Notes: generated from the letters alone by a model not told the origin. Shown: positions 40,548-50,600, counted from the first letter of the stretch. The stretch: DNA of 64,000 bases from Pararhizobium capsulatum DSM 1112 (GCF_030814475.1 NZ_JAUSVF010000001.1:2129001-2193000); one strand, 5' to 3'. Translations and numbers: made by a program.

Positions 40548-41027
40548 TTAGGGGCGGGATATGGTGTTGCCCATAGGCTTCATGGCCTCGCTGGCACCCT
40601 TCGTACCGGGAGCAGTCAGCGAGCGGATTGCTCCCTGGCGTGTCCAGGTCTCCGTCGACAACTCGCCGCCGGCATAGGCCCAGTTACCCTTCCAGCTGCC
40701 ATCCGGCTGCAGGTCGTATTGAGAGATTCCGAAGCCGTCGTCGTTGCCGTAGCCGATCGCGATTGTATCATCATCCGGCGATGCAGCCTGGCTGGAGGTT
40801 TTACCGGCCTGCTTGCCGCCAAGTCCGACGCCGTAGGATTCTGTTCCGGCGATGGTCCACACGACGGAATAGGTCGTGCCGTTGCGGGTTACTTCAACCA
40901 TACCGGTATACTCGCCGCCATTGTCCGGATTGATCCCCACCACATCGTAGGTTCCAACGGGATCTGCCACGGCGAAGGCGGGCGAAAGAAAGAAAAAGGC
41001 AGAAATGGCAAGACGGCGTGGCAACAT
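40548..41027 (-). CDS. exported protein of unknown function
   Basis: The 159-aa protein has a signal peptide (M-L-P-R-R-L-A-I-S-A-F-F-F, cleavage near A-V-A-D) and a beta-rich body: G-T-Y-D-V-V-G-x-N-P, Y-S-V-V-W-T-I and G-S-W-K-G-N-W-A-Y. It resembles small secreted beta-sandwich proteins, some labelled fibronectin-binding in databases, but I would not assign a function. It lies 107 bases downstream of the formaldehyde dehydrogenase gene, behind a hairpin. Confidence 0.75.
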   Translation of the reverse strand: MLPRRLAISAFFFLSPAFAVADPVGTYDVVGINPDNGGEYTGMVEVTRNGTTYSVVWTIAGTESYGVGLGGKQAGKTSSQAASPDDDTIAIGYGNDDGFGISQYDLQPDGSWKGNWAYAGGELSTETWTRQGAIRSLTAPGTKGASEAMKPMGNTISRP

Positions 41028-41043
41028 GGTCTGTCCTCTAAGG

Positions 41044-41079
41044 ACCGGCGCCGCATCCTGCTTGGAATGCGGCGCCGGT
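41044..41079 (-). terminator. GC-rich hairpin behind the formaldehyde dehydrogenase gene
   Basis: A perfect 13-bp stem (ACCGGCGCCGCAT with ATGCGGCGCCGGT) with a 10-nt loop lies 56 bases after the stop of the dehydrogenase gene on the - strand. There is no T-run, so it is either a weak terminator or an mRNA 3'-end stabiliser. Confidence 0.55.
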
Positions 41080-41134
41080 GCTGTTTGGGTGAAAGCGATG
41101 CGCGCTGCCTGACGTTACGTCAAGCTTGCACCCC

Positions 41135-42262
<1,128 letters not shown>

Positions 42263-42364
42263 GGGTGTGTTCTCCTTTATGGCAATGATTTTTGTCCACA
42301 ATCGCAGAGTGGCGCAGCGCGCTCAAGCGCGTTGTCAACGGATTGTGGGGGAATCGATCAAGTC

Positions 42365-42793
42365 CTAGCGGATATCCTGTAGGACGCGGACAAGCTCGGC
42401 CTCAAGTGCTGCGATCGCTTTTCCCGTCTGCTCGTGCAACCCTTTGATTTGTGCCAGCTGAGCGGTAAGAGTGGCCGAGAGGGAACCTGAAAGTTCGTCC
42501 TTCGGCGCGTCGCCGAGACCTGCAATCAACCAGGCAGGGGTGACCCCAAGCATACCGGCCAGCATGAAAAGACGACTGGTTCGCGGTTCCGAGCGATCCC
42601 GCTCCCAGCCGGAAACCGTATCGACATGCACGCCCAGGCGGTCGGCAAGCTCTCGCGCCGACATTCCCAAGGAATCGCGTGCACGCCAGATGCGCCCGCC
42701 CAGCGTGTCGTTGTCCTGCGCCCTTCGCAGCATGGATATGGCGGTTTCCGTCGATAGACGCATCGGTTTCCCCTCTGGCAGCCGGACATGCAC
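42365..42793 (-). CDS. XRE-family transcriptional regulator
   Basis: The 142-aa protein has a helix-turn-helix of the Cro/CI type (about residues 30-88; S-A-R-E-L-A-D-R-L-G-V and T-V-S-G-W-E-R-D-R). The C-terminal 40 residues look coiled-coil. An alternative ATG lies 30 bases in (42763). It is divergent from the EamA transporter to its right and upstream of frmA on the same strand; its targets are unknown. Confidence 0.85.
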   Translation of the reverse strand: MHVRLPEGKPMRLSTETAISMLRRAQDNDTLGGRIWRARDSLGMSARELADRLGVHVDTVSGWERDRSEPRTSRLFMLAGMLGVTPAWLIAGLGDAPKDELSGSLSATLTAQLAQIKGLHEQTGKAIAALEAELVRVLQDIR

Positions 42794-43007
42794 GGTGTGA
42801 CATCAGGCGCGGCATTGGAAGTCCTGTTGCAATCTACAGTGTCCAGCTTCTCCGGGAATAGCCGCGAGCGGCAAAAGATCCGCCAAACGCGTCTTTCAGC
42901 CGCTTGAATTCAAGCGGTTTCTGAAGTTTCGACAAGCTCGCCTTCGCCGATTGAAACGGGCAGCGAAGTCGATAAGGTTCGGCTTTCATCGTTTGGATAG
43001 CCCGTCC

Positions 43008-43949
43008 GTGACCCCAGCCTCGTCCCTGCCTGCACCCACTCATACGGTCCTGCAGGGCCTCGCCATCATGCTTTTCGCGATGATCATTCTGCCCTGCATG
43101 GATGCTATCGCCAAATACATGGCGCTCTATCAGGGCATGTCGCCGGGGCAGGTGACGTTCTACCGTTTCTTCTTCCAGCTGGTTTCGACCCTGCCGTTGC
43201 TGCTTGCGCAAGGTGGCGTTCGGGCTCTGAGACCCAATCGGCCGGGTCTCAACCTGCTGCGCGGTGTGCTCCTGGCCGCCGCCGCTTTGTTGTTCTTCGT
43301 GTCGGTCAAGTACATGCCGCTTGCCGACGTTTTCGCCATCTATTTCGTCGAGCCATTCATCCTGACCTGCCTCTCGGCGCTGGTGCTGGGTGAAAAGGTC
43401 GGCTGGCGGCGATGGCTTGCCATCGTCGTCGGTTTCGGTGGCGCCATGATCGTCATCCAGCCGAGCTTCGAACTTTTCGGCCTGACATCGCTTTTGCCGA
43501 TCGGCTGCGCTTTTCTTTTTGCTTGTTATCTTCTGATGAACCGCGCACTGGGCAACGCGGATTCGCCGCTTGTCATGCAGACCATCGCCGGGATCGGGGG
43601 GAGCGCCTTCATGATCGGTGCGCTGGCCATCGGTCACGGCATGGGGTCCGTTGATTTTGTTCCCTCACTGCCCAATACGACGCTCGGTTGGGTGCTCGTC
43701 ATTACACTCGGCACACTTTCTGGCTATGGTCATCTGCTCGTGGTGAAGGCGTTTCAGGCCGCACCGGTCTCGATCCTTGCGCCGTTCCACTATTTCGAAA
43801 TCATTTCGGCAACGGCACTCGGCTATTTCATCTTCTCTGATTTCCCGACCGCCTCGAAGTGGCTGGGCATCCTGATCATCATTGCTTCCGGCCTCTACAT
43901 CATCTGGCGCGAACGCCGCCTGGCGCGCCAAAAGGTAAATGTTGAATGA
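43008..43949 (+). CDS. EamA/DMT-family transporter
   Basis: The protein of about 313 aa has ten hydrophobic segments arranged as two EamA repeats. GTG 43008 is the most plausible start; the alternative TTG at 42951 adds 19 residues. Typical DMT features are P-x-x-x-x-F-x-R-F-type (V-T-F-Y-R-F-F) in the first repeat and P-L-A-D-V-F-A-I-Y-F-V-E-P. The substrate cannot be predicted. Confidence 0.85.
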   Translation: MTPASSLPAPTHTVLQGLAIMLFAMIILPCMDAIAKYMALYQGMSPGQVTFYRFFFQLVSTLPLLLAQGGVRALRPNRPGLNLLRGVLLAAAALLFFVSVKYMPLADVFAIYFVEPFILTCLSALVLGEKVGWRRWLAIVVGFGGAMIVIQPSFELFGLTSLLPIGCAFLFACYLLMNRALGNADSPLVMQTIAGIGGSAFMIGALAIGHGMGSVDFVPSLPNTTLGWVLVITLGTLSGYGHLLVVKAFQAAPVSILAPFHYFEIISATALGYFIFSDFPTASKWLGILIIIASGLYIIWRERRLARQKVNVE

Positions 43950-44045
43950 ACAGGGCAAGCCTCTGCTAAGGCTTCTTCTTGTCGGATTGGAAACGGCTGG
44001 ATCCTAACCTAGCTCCCGGTTTCATGATGAAACGGGAGAGAAAGA

Positions 44046-44648
44046 ATGGGCGAGCTTCGTCTGTCTTATCCGGCATGTGTTATCGCCGGGAAAATGCGCC
44101 TGACTGCGGAGGATATTCATATCCTGCGTGACCATGTCTTCGTTAGCGGCGTGACCACGTCTCAGGACGCGGTCATCCTGCTTGCAATCAATTCGTCCTG
44201 CACCGAGAAATGCCCGGAATGGCACCACTATTTCATCGAGACCATGACCGGTTTCATTGTCCGGCACTGCTATCCCCAAGGCTCCATGGATGATTGGAAT
44301 ACCGATTGGTTGATCGCCATGATCTCGACCCGAGGGGTCGTCAATTCACGGATCGAGCTCGATCTGCTTTTCCATATCCTGGATGTGGCTTCCAGTATTC
44401 CCGACAGCCTGTCGATCTTTGCCCTCGAGCAAGTCCGCCTGGCACTGACGGAAAAAAGTGGGGTCTGGGCATCCATGCGAGGCGGTCCCGATCGACAGTT
44501 GAACAAGGCGGATGTGCAGCTCGTCTGCCGGGTCATGGTGGCAATCGCCCGCTCGCGCGCAGCCAGCCTCACGGAACGCGAAACGACAATGTTACGCCAG
44601 ATCGGCATATTGAGCGGGATCAACGGCCGGCGGGCTGCCGCCGCATAA
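44046..44648 (+). CDS. hypothetical protein, helical
   Basis: I do not recognise this 200-aa protein. A good GGGAGAG ribosome site precedes ATG 44046. It is mainly alpha-helical and soluble, with a segment of conserved look around W-H-H-Y-F-I-E-T-M-T and D-W-N-T-D-W-L. The acidic/aromatic pattern resembles rhizobial uncharacterised proteins with a TerB-like helical fold, but that is a guess. Confidence 0.7.
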   Translation: MGELRLSYPACVIAGKMRLTAEDIHILRDHVFVSGVTTSQDAVILLAINSSCTEKCPEWHHYFIETMTGFIVRHCYPQGSMDDWNTDWLIAMISTRGVVNSRIELDLLFHILDVASSIPDSLSIFALEQVRLALTEKSGVWASMRGGPDRQLNKADVQLVCRVMVAIARSRAASLTERETTMLRQIGILSGINGRRAAAA

Positions 44649-44742
44649 GGCGACAGCGACACTGCCCGTGGATCGGGGTTGCCTGTGAGACGCTGGCTGC
44701 AAGGCTGAGTGGCCGAGCAGCGGGCGTTGACAGGAGATTGAG

Positions 44743-46005
44743 ATGACGGCCCATCTTCCCGCAATTCTGCTTGCGGTGTTGAATGTTCTGCTCATCTGGC
44801 TGCTGATGGCGGTGCCGGTGGGACGGCGTAAACTGACCGGGCGGTTAAGATTGGCAGCCAGCGCTGACATGGTATGGGAGGCGGTTTCGCCGCGCGGCCG
44901 CTTCTCCGCGTGGCATTATAACATCATATCGAGCCTGCCTGTGCCTGGCGATTCTGGTCTCGTAGAGCAGCGGCTGACCGCGCCCGATCGTCACGGCGAG
45001 CCGATCAAGCGGGTTTTGCGCATCGATGAGCAAATGGATAGCAATGAACGGCGGCTGGTGGATGTCACGGTTGTGGAGGACAGCGCTCTCGATATCTCCT
45101 TCTGGAAGGATTTTCACGAACTGTTCATTCTGGATGATCATGGTAATGGCGTCGTAACGCTGACGATCGAGCGCACGGACCGCTATCGTGGGCTGGCGTT
45201 TCTGATTTTTCGATATTTTGCACTTCAACGCGAGTTGAAGGCACTTCGGCACTGGATCGAAACCGGTCGCAGCGAACGGGTGCGGATGGGTTTCGAACAT
45301 CCTCTCGTTCAGACATTGCTGGCTGTGCTGTCGACTTTGATCCTCTGGCCGTTTTTCGGGATTACCGTCACTGGCCTGCTTCTCTCGGCGCTGCTGACCG
45401 TGGTCATTGTCATGCACGAGCTTGGCCATATGGCGGCTTACAGGGCATTTGGTCACCGCTCGACGCGGATGATCTTCGTGCCTTTGCTTGGCGGTGTGGC
45501 GATCGGCGGCAGGCCATATAATTCGCTGTTCGAGGTCGCTTCCTGTGCCCTGATGGGCGCTGGAATGTCCGCATTCCTCGTTCCGGTCGCCATTGCCCTG
45601 CATCAGGCTTGGGGTAAGGGCGCTGGCGCGACATCAATGCTTTTCTTTTTGCTGATTCTGGGCGCCTTCAATCTGCTCAACCTGCTGCCGATGAACCGCT
45701 TCGATGGAGGGCAGGTGCTTCGGCAAGTGTTTCCGGGGTCGACGAGCCTTGCAGCAGGCAGCTTCGTGGTAACCGGTATCGTATTGTCGATCGGCTGGCG
45801 CATCGGTGTTCCGCAGTTGGGTCTGCTGGCGGCCCTGGCGATCTTTGCGCTTCTGAGCTTGATGGGGCATCGGGGTGTGAAGCCACGCCACAGGCTCGAC
45901 GACATGACGTCCTGCCAAAGACTGGTGAGCGGGCTCGGGCTTTACGCGGCGCTCGCGTTGCACGGCTACGCTCTTGTTTATGCGACCGACCGGCTGTTCG
46001 CCTGA
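44743..46005 (+). CDS. membrane metalloprotease: SRPBCC domain fused to an M50 (site-2) protease
   Basis: This 420-aa protein begins with one membrane helix (about 5-24), then a domain with SRPBCC/START-like features (about 35-175; [12 protein letters not shown]), then a multi-helix part with the zinc protease motif H-E-L-G-H (225-229) and the distal site [10 protein letters not shown] (D321). It is a site-2-type intramembrane protease. The substrate is unknown. Its 3' end overlaps the convergent lipB by 28 bases. Confidence 0.82.
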   Translation: MTAHLPAILLAVLNVLLIWLLMAVPVGRRKLTGRLRLAASADMVWEAVSPRGRFSAWHYNIISSLPVPGDSGLVEQRLTAPDRHGEPIKRVLRIDEQMDSNERRLVDVTVVEDSALDISFWKDFHELFILDDHGNGVVTLTIERTDRYRGLAFLIFRYFALQRELKALRHWIETGRSERVRMGFEHPLVQTLLAVLSTLILWPFFGITVTGLLLSALLTVVIVMHELGHMAAYRAFGHRSTRMIFVPLLGGVAIGGRPYNSLFEVASCALMGAGMSAFLVPVAIALHQAWGKGAGATSMLFFLLILGAFNLLNLLPMNRFDGGQVLRQVFPGSTSLAAGSFVVTGIVLSIGWRIGVPQLGLLAALAIFALLSLMGHRGVKPRHRLDDMTSCQRLVSGLGLYAALALHGYALVYATDRLFA

Positions 46006-46730
46006 TCCAAACCCGATTTCTCAAGGATCACGGGTCCGAAGACAGCTTCAAGCGCTTCCTTCAAGCGGATGTCCACATCTGCCATAGAGACTGGCAAGCC
46101 AAGATCGACAAGACTTGTTACGCCATATTCCCTGATCCCGCAGGGAACGATCCCGCCGAAATGATCGAGATCGGGATCGATGTTCAGCGACAGTCCGTGA
46201 AAACTCACCCACTTGCGCAAACGAATGCCGATCGCCGCGATCTTGTCTTCGGCCATCTGGCCATTGGTGAGCAGCGGCCGCTCCGGTCGACGTACCCAGA
46301 CACCGACGCGATCCTCACGGCGTTCCCCGGTGACGTTCATGCTCGCCAGCGTTTCGATCACGACGCGCTCCAGGGCTGCGACGAACTGGCGGACGTCTTG
46401 GCGGCGGCGCTTGAGGTCGAGCATGACATAGACGACCCGCTGGCCGGGGCCATGATAGGTGTACTCACCCCCGCGGCCGGTCTGGAAAACCGGGAAGCGA
46501 TCCGGGGAAACGAGATCGGCAGAATCAGCACTCGTGCCGGCGGTATAGAGAGGCGGATGTTCGACCATCCAGATGAGCTCGTCGGCCTCGCCCTCGGCAA
46601 TCGCGGCCACTTCCGCTTCCATTGTCGCTACTGCTTCCTGATAATCCACAAGGCCGGATGCGAATCTCAGACGAATGGCGGGACCGCCATCGGCGGCGAA
46701 AAATGTGGTTTCGAGCTTGTCTCTCTGCAT
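45978..46730 (-). CDS. lipB: octanoyl-[acyl-carrier-protein]:protein N-octanoyltransferase
   Basis: The 250-aa enzyme transfers octanoate from ACP to lipoyl domains, the first step of lipoate synthesis. I prefer ATG 46730 (M-Q-R-D-K-L-E-T); the ORF extends to 46796. The [12 protein letters not shown] motif, the catalytic lysine in D-K-I-A-A-I-G and the cysteine in I-V-P-C-G-I are all present. It is convergent with the M50 protease gene. Confidence 0.95.
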   Translation of the reverse strand: MQRDKLETTFFAADGGPAIRLRFASGLVDYQEAVATMEAEVAAIAEGEADELIWMVEHPPLYTAGTSADSADLVSPDRFPVFQTGRGGEYTYHGPGQRVVYVMLDLKRRRQDVRQFVAALERVVIETLASMNVTGERREDRVGVWVRRPERPLLTNGQMAEDKIAAIGIRLRKWVSFHGLSLNIDPDLDHFGGIVPCGIREYGVTSLVDLGLPVSMADVDIRLKEALEAVFGPVILEKSGLDQANSRSVA

Positions 46731-46928
46731 ATCGGTGCTGTCATCTCGCTTCAGTTCGACTTCTAAATGGTATGCTTCACAACCGAAGTCCAGCATTTGC
46801 AGGGGGTGCGCGAAGGTGGGGCGGAATTAGTTGATCTCCCTTTCAAATTTCTTTCACAATGGCCTTGTGCACCCCAGATGCTTTTGCTACATGCAGCCCC
46901 GCCGGAGCAATCCGGCGCCTACCACGAT

Positions 46929-47013
46929 GCGGTCGTGGCGGAATTGGTAGACGCGCAGCGTTGAGGTCGCTGTGGGGCAACCCGTGGAAGTTCGAGTCTT
47001 CTCGACCGCACCA
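46929..47013 (+). tRNA. tRNA-Leu(GAG)
   Basis: The acceptor stem GCGGTCG (46929-46935) pairs with CGACCGC (47003-47009), followed by discriminator A and encoded CCA (47011-47013). The anticodon loop TTGAGGT gives GAG, reading CUC. The long variable arm (GTGGGGCAACCCGT-type) is the class II form of tRNA-Leu. The T-loop is TTCGAGT. It is the integration site of the adjacent prophage. Confidence 0.97.
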
Positions 47014-47103
47014 AGTAAACCGGCCTTGTGCCGGTTTTTCTTTTTCTAATCAACGATTTATGTTTTGAAGTGGTCCAATGTTTTTGGGGCGTTGGACCAA
47101 ACG
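46989..47103. other. left attachment site (attL) region
   Basis: Prophage integrases of this type use the 3' part of a tRNA gene as core. The integrase gene stops at 47104 and reads toward the tRNA, so attL must lie between the T-arm of tRNA-Leu and 47103. The right copy is beyond the window, so the exact core is not visible. A hairpin TGGTCCAA/TTGGACCA sits at 47070-47098 next to the integrase end. Confidence 0.6.
47018..47046 (+). terminator. terminator of tRNA-Leu
   Basis: AACCGGC pairs with GCCGGTT (loop CTTGT), followed by TTTCTTTTTCT. It lies 4 bases after the CCA end and is compatible with sitting inside or at the edge of the phage attachment site, so that the prophage restores both tRNA and terminator. 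Confidence 0.8.
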
Positions 47104-48171
47104 CTATCCCCACGAGCTATTTGTATTGACCCTCGAAAGAGCGGTCTTGGCAAGGTTCCAGCGCTCTACGCGCCGGGTGTAAACCTCGCTCGTCTTGGCT
47201 TCCGAGTGGCCCAGAATTGCCATGATCTCGTATTGGCTGCAGCCCAGTTCGGCCAGCACTTCTGCAAGGCCTTTCCTCACCCCATGAGCCGACAGATGCC
47301 CAAGGTTTGCATCGACGCACCACCGCTTAAACATCGCGGACATGGCGTCACCGCTGGCATAGGCTTTCGCTCCCCTACGGATGACATAGGTAGTGCCCAA
47401 GATTGTCGGCGCACGAACAGCGACCTTCAGCGGGTCCAGGAAGGGGATGCAGACTTCGGTTGATCCTTTCTTCATCGGGATCCACCTAAGCGCCTCCACG
47501 CCGTCTATGACACATTCAAACGATGGCCCGAGCATTGTCAGGTCTTCAATGCGGCATCCCGTCCAGAGAAGGACGGACATCGCGACGTGAGGCGTGCTGC
47601 CAGCCTTGTGCTTGGCAAAGAAGGCTTTGACATCATCGGCCTTCCACGGTGTCGCTCCGTCCCCTTTGCGATAGACCGATTTGATTCCGCGCGCTGTGTT
47701 TTCCTTGAGATATTTCCGGTCTACGCCCCAGTCGAACATCACCCCCACAGCTTCGATGAACGCATCGGCCTGGGCGGGTGTTGAGCCCATCCCATCCTGC
47801 ATCCCGATCAGCTTTTCCCGAGGTATCTGCATCTTCTTGTCGGGTTTCTTGAGAAGACGGTTGAGCAGGTTTCGCTTCTTCTTGAGCGTTTTCGCGCTCG
47901 TCGTTCCCGCCTTCACCCGCTCTTCGAGATATTCGAAATAGGCGTGCACCAGCCAGCCGATGGTTTCCGGCATGGCCTGCTCGGACGGCTTCTTCTGGAT
48001 GTCGGGCTTGATTCCCTTGCGGGCGAGATCGTACTGCCGGCTGAAGTCCGGATCGCCCGGTGACGCGTAGAGCTGGACCCGCTTGCTATGCTGATTTTTC
48101 GGCCGCACGCGATAGATCACACTCCCTGACGGCAGCTCCTGCCGGATCAGGCCGGGATAGTCGATTTTCAT
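47104..48171 (-). CDS. int: phage tyrosine recombinase (integrase)
   Basis: The 355-aa enzyme catalyses site-specific integration and, with an excisionase, excision. The catalytic residues are R207 (G-C-R-I-E-D-L), H296 and R299 (H-G-V-R-K-G), H322 (L-G-H-S) and nucleophile Y331 (V-Y-T). ATG 48171 has a GGTGAG ribosome site; the ORF extends 5 codons further to 48186. Its 3' end faces the tRNA-Leu target. Confidence 0.95.
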   Translation of the reverse strand: MKIDYPGLIRQELPSGSVIYRVRPKNQHSKRVQLYASPGDPDFSRQYDLARKGIKPDIQKKPSEQAMPETIGWLVHAYFEYLEERVKAGTTSAKTLKKKRNLLNRLLKKPDKKMQIPREKLIGMQDGMGSTPAQADAFIEAVGVMFDWGVDRKYLKENTARGIKSVYRKGDGATPWKADDVKAFFAKHKAGSTPHVAMSVLLWTGCRIEDLTMLGPSFECVIDGVEALRWIPMKKGSTEVCIPFLDPLKVAVRAPTILGTTYVIRRGAKAYASGDAMSAMFKRWCVDANLGHLSAHGVRKGLAEVLAELGCSQYEIMAILGHSEAKTSEVYTRRVERWNLAKTALSRVNTNSSWG

Positions 48172-48179
48172 GGATGCGC

Positions 48180-48380
48180 TCACCAATCTTCGGGGCCTCC
48201 ATGATCCGGTGAGGGCTTTTCTGCATCAACGCGGCCGCAGTGGATTTCGATTTGTCCACCGGTTATGCACAGCTTCTCCACAGAGAGGCCTGTGTCCTGA
48301 ACGACCCTCAAGGCAATGCGCAAAGCTCTCTCGCTGGCGCGTACTCGTTTGGCTGGTTGGAAGAGGGCAGGCGCCGTCAT
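48180..48380 (-). CDS. small phage protein next to the integrase
   Basis: The 66-aa basic protein (M-T-A-P-A-L-F-Q-P-A-K-R-V-R-A) starts at ATG 48380, overlapping the stop of the HD protein (ATGA). The second half, C-I-T-G-G-Q-I-E-I-H, reads like a short beta-hairpin. Its position directly before int is where excisionases are often found, but no recognisable winged-helix or HTH motif settles that. Confidence 0.7.
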   Translation of the reverse strand: MTAPALFQPAKRVRASERALRIALRVVQDTGLSVEKLCITGGQIEIHCGRVDAEKPSPDHGGPEDW

Positions 48381-48802
48381 TCCTCGCCTCCGTCTATTTC
48401 GCAACCCTCAGTCAACATCCGCAGCGCCGCCTCATATTTCGAACGTAGATGCTCCGCACCTGGCCGGAGGTTGTCTTTGATGTCGGCAATCTTCACCGAT
48501 CGAGCTAGCGGGTTAACGGCAAGTCGGCGGATGAAATCGGGGTAGTCTTCGCCGGGTTTGCGCGACAAGGCGAAAACTGCTTCCACGACGTGCGGCTTGA
48601 AACCGTGCTCCCAATAGAGATCATTGGCGGTGACCGGCGTGTCTTCAAGGATATCGTGCAGCACGGCGACTATGCGCTCGTCTTCCGTCTCCATGGCGAG
48701 CATGACCCGGAGTGGATGGAGGATATAAGGCTGTCCGCTCTTGTCGACTTGCCCTGCGTGAGCGGCGGTGGCCACCTGGATCGCGGTGTTTAGGTCGGTC
48801 AA
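48377..48802 (-). CDS. HD-domain phosphohydrolase, small alarmone hydrolase-like
   Basis: The 141-aa protein has the pattern of RelA/SpoT hydrolase domains reduced to one small domain: A-A-H-A-G-Q-x-D-K-S-G-Q-P-Y-I-L-H-P (H29 at the metal site), L-H-D-I-L-E-D-T (H49-D50, E53-D54). Relatives hydrolyse (p)ppGpp, and prophage-encoded members are known to neutralise toxic alarmone synthetases. No synthetase gene lies beside it. Substrate is inferred, not shown. Confidence 0.82.
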   Translation of the reverse strand: MTDLNTAIQVATAAHAGQVDKSGQPYILHPLRVMLAMETEDERIVAVLHDILEDTPVTANDLYWEHGFKPHVVEAVFALSRKPGEDYPDFIRRLAVNPLARSVKIADIKDNLRPGAEHLRSKYEAALRMLTEGCEIDGGEE

Positions 48803-48882
48803 TTTGCACCTCGTGTTTTCTTCGATGACGGAGTCCGCAGTGCTCGTCCATGGTACGCTATCGGACGAAGGAGATCACCCAC

Positions 48883-48911
48883 TTGACGTCGCAAATCCCG
48901 GAGCCCTATCA
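48883..48911 (+). promoter_or_regulatory. promoter candidate for the zinc-ribbon gene
   Basis: CTTGACG (48882-48888), 17-bp spacer, CTATCA (48906-48911) closely follow the alphaproteobacterial housekeeping consensus (CTTGAC-N17-CTATAT). It points right, 31 bases before the ATG of the 59-aa protein at 48942. Confidence 0.5.
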
Positions 48912-48941
48912 GGCGTTCACGTTGCGAATGGAGGCGATGTT

Positions 48942-49121
48942 ATGGAAAGAAACGAGCGCGATTGGGTTGGTCAGGAATCCACGAGCATTCAGGAGAGAGA
49001 GAAGGCGGATCTAGAAGCGGAGAAGACAGATCGGATCTGCGTCCATTGTGGGCAACCGTTTTTTTCCTACACGTCTGTCGCGGCCGAATTCTTTCTTTGT
49101 AGCGCGTGTGCCGATCAGTAA
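48942..49121 (+). CDS. small zinc-ribbon-like phage protein
   Basis: The 59-aa protein starts at ATG 48942 behind a clear GGAGG ribosome site; the upstream in-frame extension from 48768 is unlikely. The first half is charged and helical (E-R-N-E-R-D-W, E-R-E-K-A-D-L-E-A-E). The second half has C-V-H-C-G and C-S-A-C, two C-x-x-C knuckles that could bind zinc. It is the only + strand gene in the leftward early block. Function unknown. Confidence 0.65.
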   Translation: MERNERDWVGQESTSIQEREKADLEAEKTDRICVHCGQPFFSYTSVAAEFFLCSACADQ

Positions 49122-49153
49122 GCTTGCAGCCTTTCCCAGCTTCTAAGGCGTGG

Positions 49154-49534
49154 TCATGACACGATTTCTCCTGTGCGGCGGTCAACGACATCGCCGTTCA
49201 TCAGTTTCCTGAAGCGGGGATTCGACAGGCTCGACTTCTTCTTTCCGCCGACGCGCTTGATCCGGTTGGCGTTGACCTTCGCGCGCACGGTTGCCTCGGT
49301 CTTGGTCTTGGCGAGGTGCGCCTTTCTGGTGATCGCCTGAAGGTTGCTCTCGCGGTTCTGGCCCCCAAGCCATACCGGGGTGATGTGATCGAACTCGGCT
49401 TTCACGCCGTCGCGGAACTCGACACCGGACACGGCGCAGACCCATCCCTGCCGATCAAGGATTCTGCGCTTGCACGCGTCTGTCGGCATGGCATCGTCGT
49501 TGCGACCGATCCACTCTTCTACAGTGCGGACCAT
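49154..49534 (-). CDS. HNH endonuclease
   Basis: The 126-aa protein begins at ATG 49534 (M-V-R-T-V-E-E-W-I-G), touching the stop of the membrane protein. The HNH core is C-A-V-S-G-V-E-F...F-D-H-I-T-P-V-W-L-G-G, then N-R-E-S-N-L-Q, then K-A-H. The tail is basic (K-R-V-G-G-K-K-K-S-S). In phages such nucleases help packaging, recombination or homing; here the place among recombination genes suggests DNA processing. Confidence 0.87.
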   Translation of the reverse strand: MVRTVEEWIGRNDDAMPTDACKRRILDRQGWVCAVSGVEFRDGVKAEFDHITPVWLGGQNRESNLQAITRKAHLAKTKTEATVRAKVNANRIKRVGGKKKSSLSNPRFRKLMNGDVVDRRTGEIVS

Positions 49535-49716
49535 CAGATCCCCCACATCCAAGCAAAGACCAGGGCGATGGCAAGCATGATGATGCTGGGCCAGAACAGT
49601 TTGACCGAATCGTCGTACTTCTCCTTGCGAGCCGCTACGACGGTGGCGACCAGCCCAAGGGCTCCAGGCAGACCAAAGGCCCCGACGATCGTGTAAGCGA
49701 TGATATTGCCGATCAT
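49534..49716 (-). CDS. small phage membrane protein
   Basis: The 60-aa protein has two hydrophobic segments (about 3-27 and 41-58) around a short charged loop (A-R-K-E-K-Y-D-D-S). Its ATG (49716) overlaps the stop of the Gp37/Gp68 gene (ATGA), and its stop overlaps the HNH start. Function unknown; holin-like or superinfection roles are possible but unsupported. Confidence 0.72.
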   Translation of the reverse strand: MIGNIIAYTIVGAFGLPGALGLVATVVAARKEKYDDSVKLFWPSIIMLAIALVFAWMWGI

Positions 49717-50600
49717 GCCGCACCGCCGATCTGCGGGAACGCATCGTGCGTCACGCCGTCGAGCATTCGGCCTGACTGCTTTTTGCCGATCTTGATCATC
49801 GACTGCAGCGAGGAATGGAAGTTTCCCGGGTAGTATTCGGACCCATCCTCCATGACGTGCATGATCGGCTTGTTGCCCGGATTGCCGTTTCGCGGGATCC
49901 ACGGAACCCATTCGCCGTTCTGCTTGTGATGGAAGGCTGCGCCAGATTCTCCGGCCTGACGCCGAAGGCTACGGAACCACTCGGGATGTGTCGGACGTGC
50001 CATGTGGCCACCCTGGTCGGTTTCACCGCCAGTGATCACCCAATCAGGCATGAATGCCGCCGGGATGGCTATCGGGCCCAGCAACGGCTCAAACGATCCA
50101 AACGTGAATAGCGGTGATGTTTCAATCTTGGCGACCTGTAGCGCCGGCAGATTGATGTCAGCGCGCTTCTGGTCCTCGACGGTGGTGCCGAGAGCGGCAT
50201 TGGCAGGCAACCCACCGACAGCATCAGCCATCTTGACGATGTTCTGCGGGCGCTTGGTCAGCAGCAGATAAACGAGGTTCGGCGTCTTCCGCATAACCGC
50301 GAACGCGTCACCGCGCCAATCCTGCGGAACCTGATTGTCGAAGATGTCGGCCAGCGATGCGCAGAACACAAAGGGCCGCGTGCCGTTCTTCTCTGCCTGG
50401 CGCTGCCACCGGAGTGGATCATTCCATGTGTGGCCGCCGGTGCGGACTCGCTCGCCTTTCGGTCCCCACTGGACCTTGCCATAACGCTTGTCCATCAATG
50501 CTTCGGCATAGCAGCCGTCGCAGGCTGGGGAGACCTTCGTGCAACCCATCCATGGGTTCCACGTGTGCGTCGTCCAAGATATTGCGCTGTTCTCGGCCAT
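49713..50600 (-). CDS. phage Gp37/Gp68 family protein
   Basis: The 295-aa protein starts at ATG 50600 (M-A-E-N-S-A-I-S-W-T-T-H-T-W-N-P-W-x-G-C), the usual start of this family; the ORF extends to 50849 but that part is out of family. A cysteine cluster C-T-K-V-S-P-A-C-D-G-C-Y-A-E resembles a radical-SAM-type C-x6-C-x2-C motif. Motifs F-C-A-S-L-A-D-I-F and L-L-T-K-R-P are conserved. Its role is unknown; it is common in actinobacterial and proteobacterial phages. Confidence 0.92.
   Translation of the reverse strand: MAENSAISWTTHTWNPWMGCTKVSPACDGCYAEALMDKRYGKVQWGPKGERVRTGGHTWNDPLRWQRQAEKNGTRPFVFCASLADIFDNQVPQDWRGDAFAVMRKTPNLVYLLLTKRPQNIVKMADAVGGLPANAALGTTVEDQKRADINLPALQVAKIETSPLFTFGSFEPLLGPIAIPAAFMPDWVITGGETDQGGHMARPTHPEWFRSLRRQAGESGAAFHHKQNGEWVPWIPRNGNPGNKPIMHVMEDGSEYYPGNFHSSLQSMIKIGKKQSGRMLDGVTHDAFPQIGGAA

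Noticed and set aside
46837..46928. tRNA-Leu promoter (TTGATC at 46831 with TCACAA at 46854)
   Set aside because: The -10 is poor and the start would be about 65 bases upstream of the tRNA; other weak candidates exist, so no call is made.
48180..48380. Excisionase identity for the small gene next to int
   Set aside because: Position fits, but no winged-helix or MerR-like motif supports it, so it stays unnamed.
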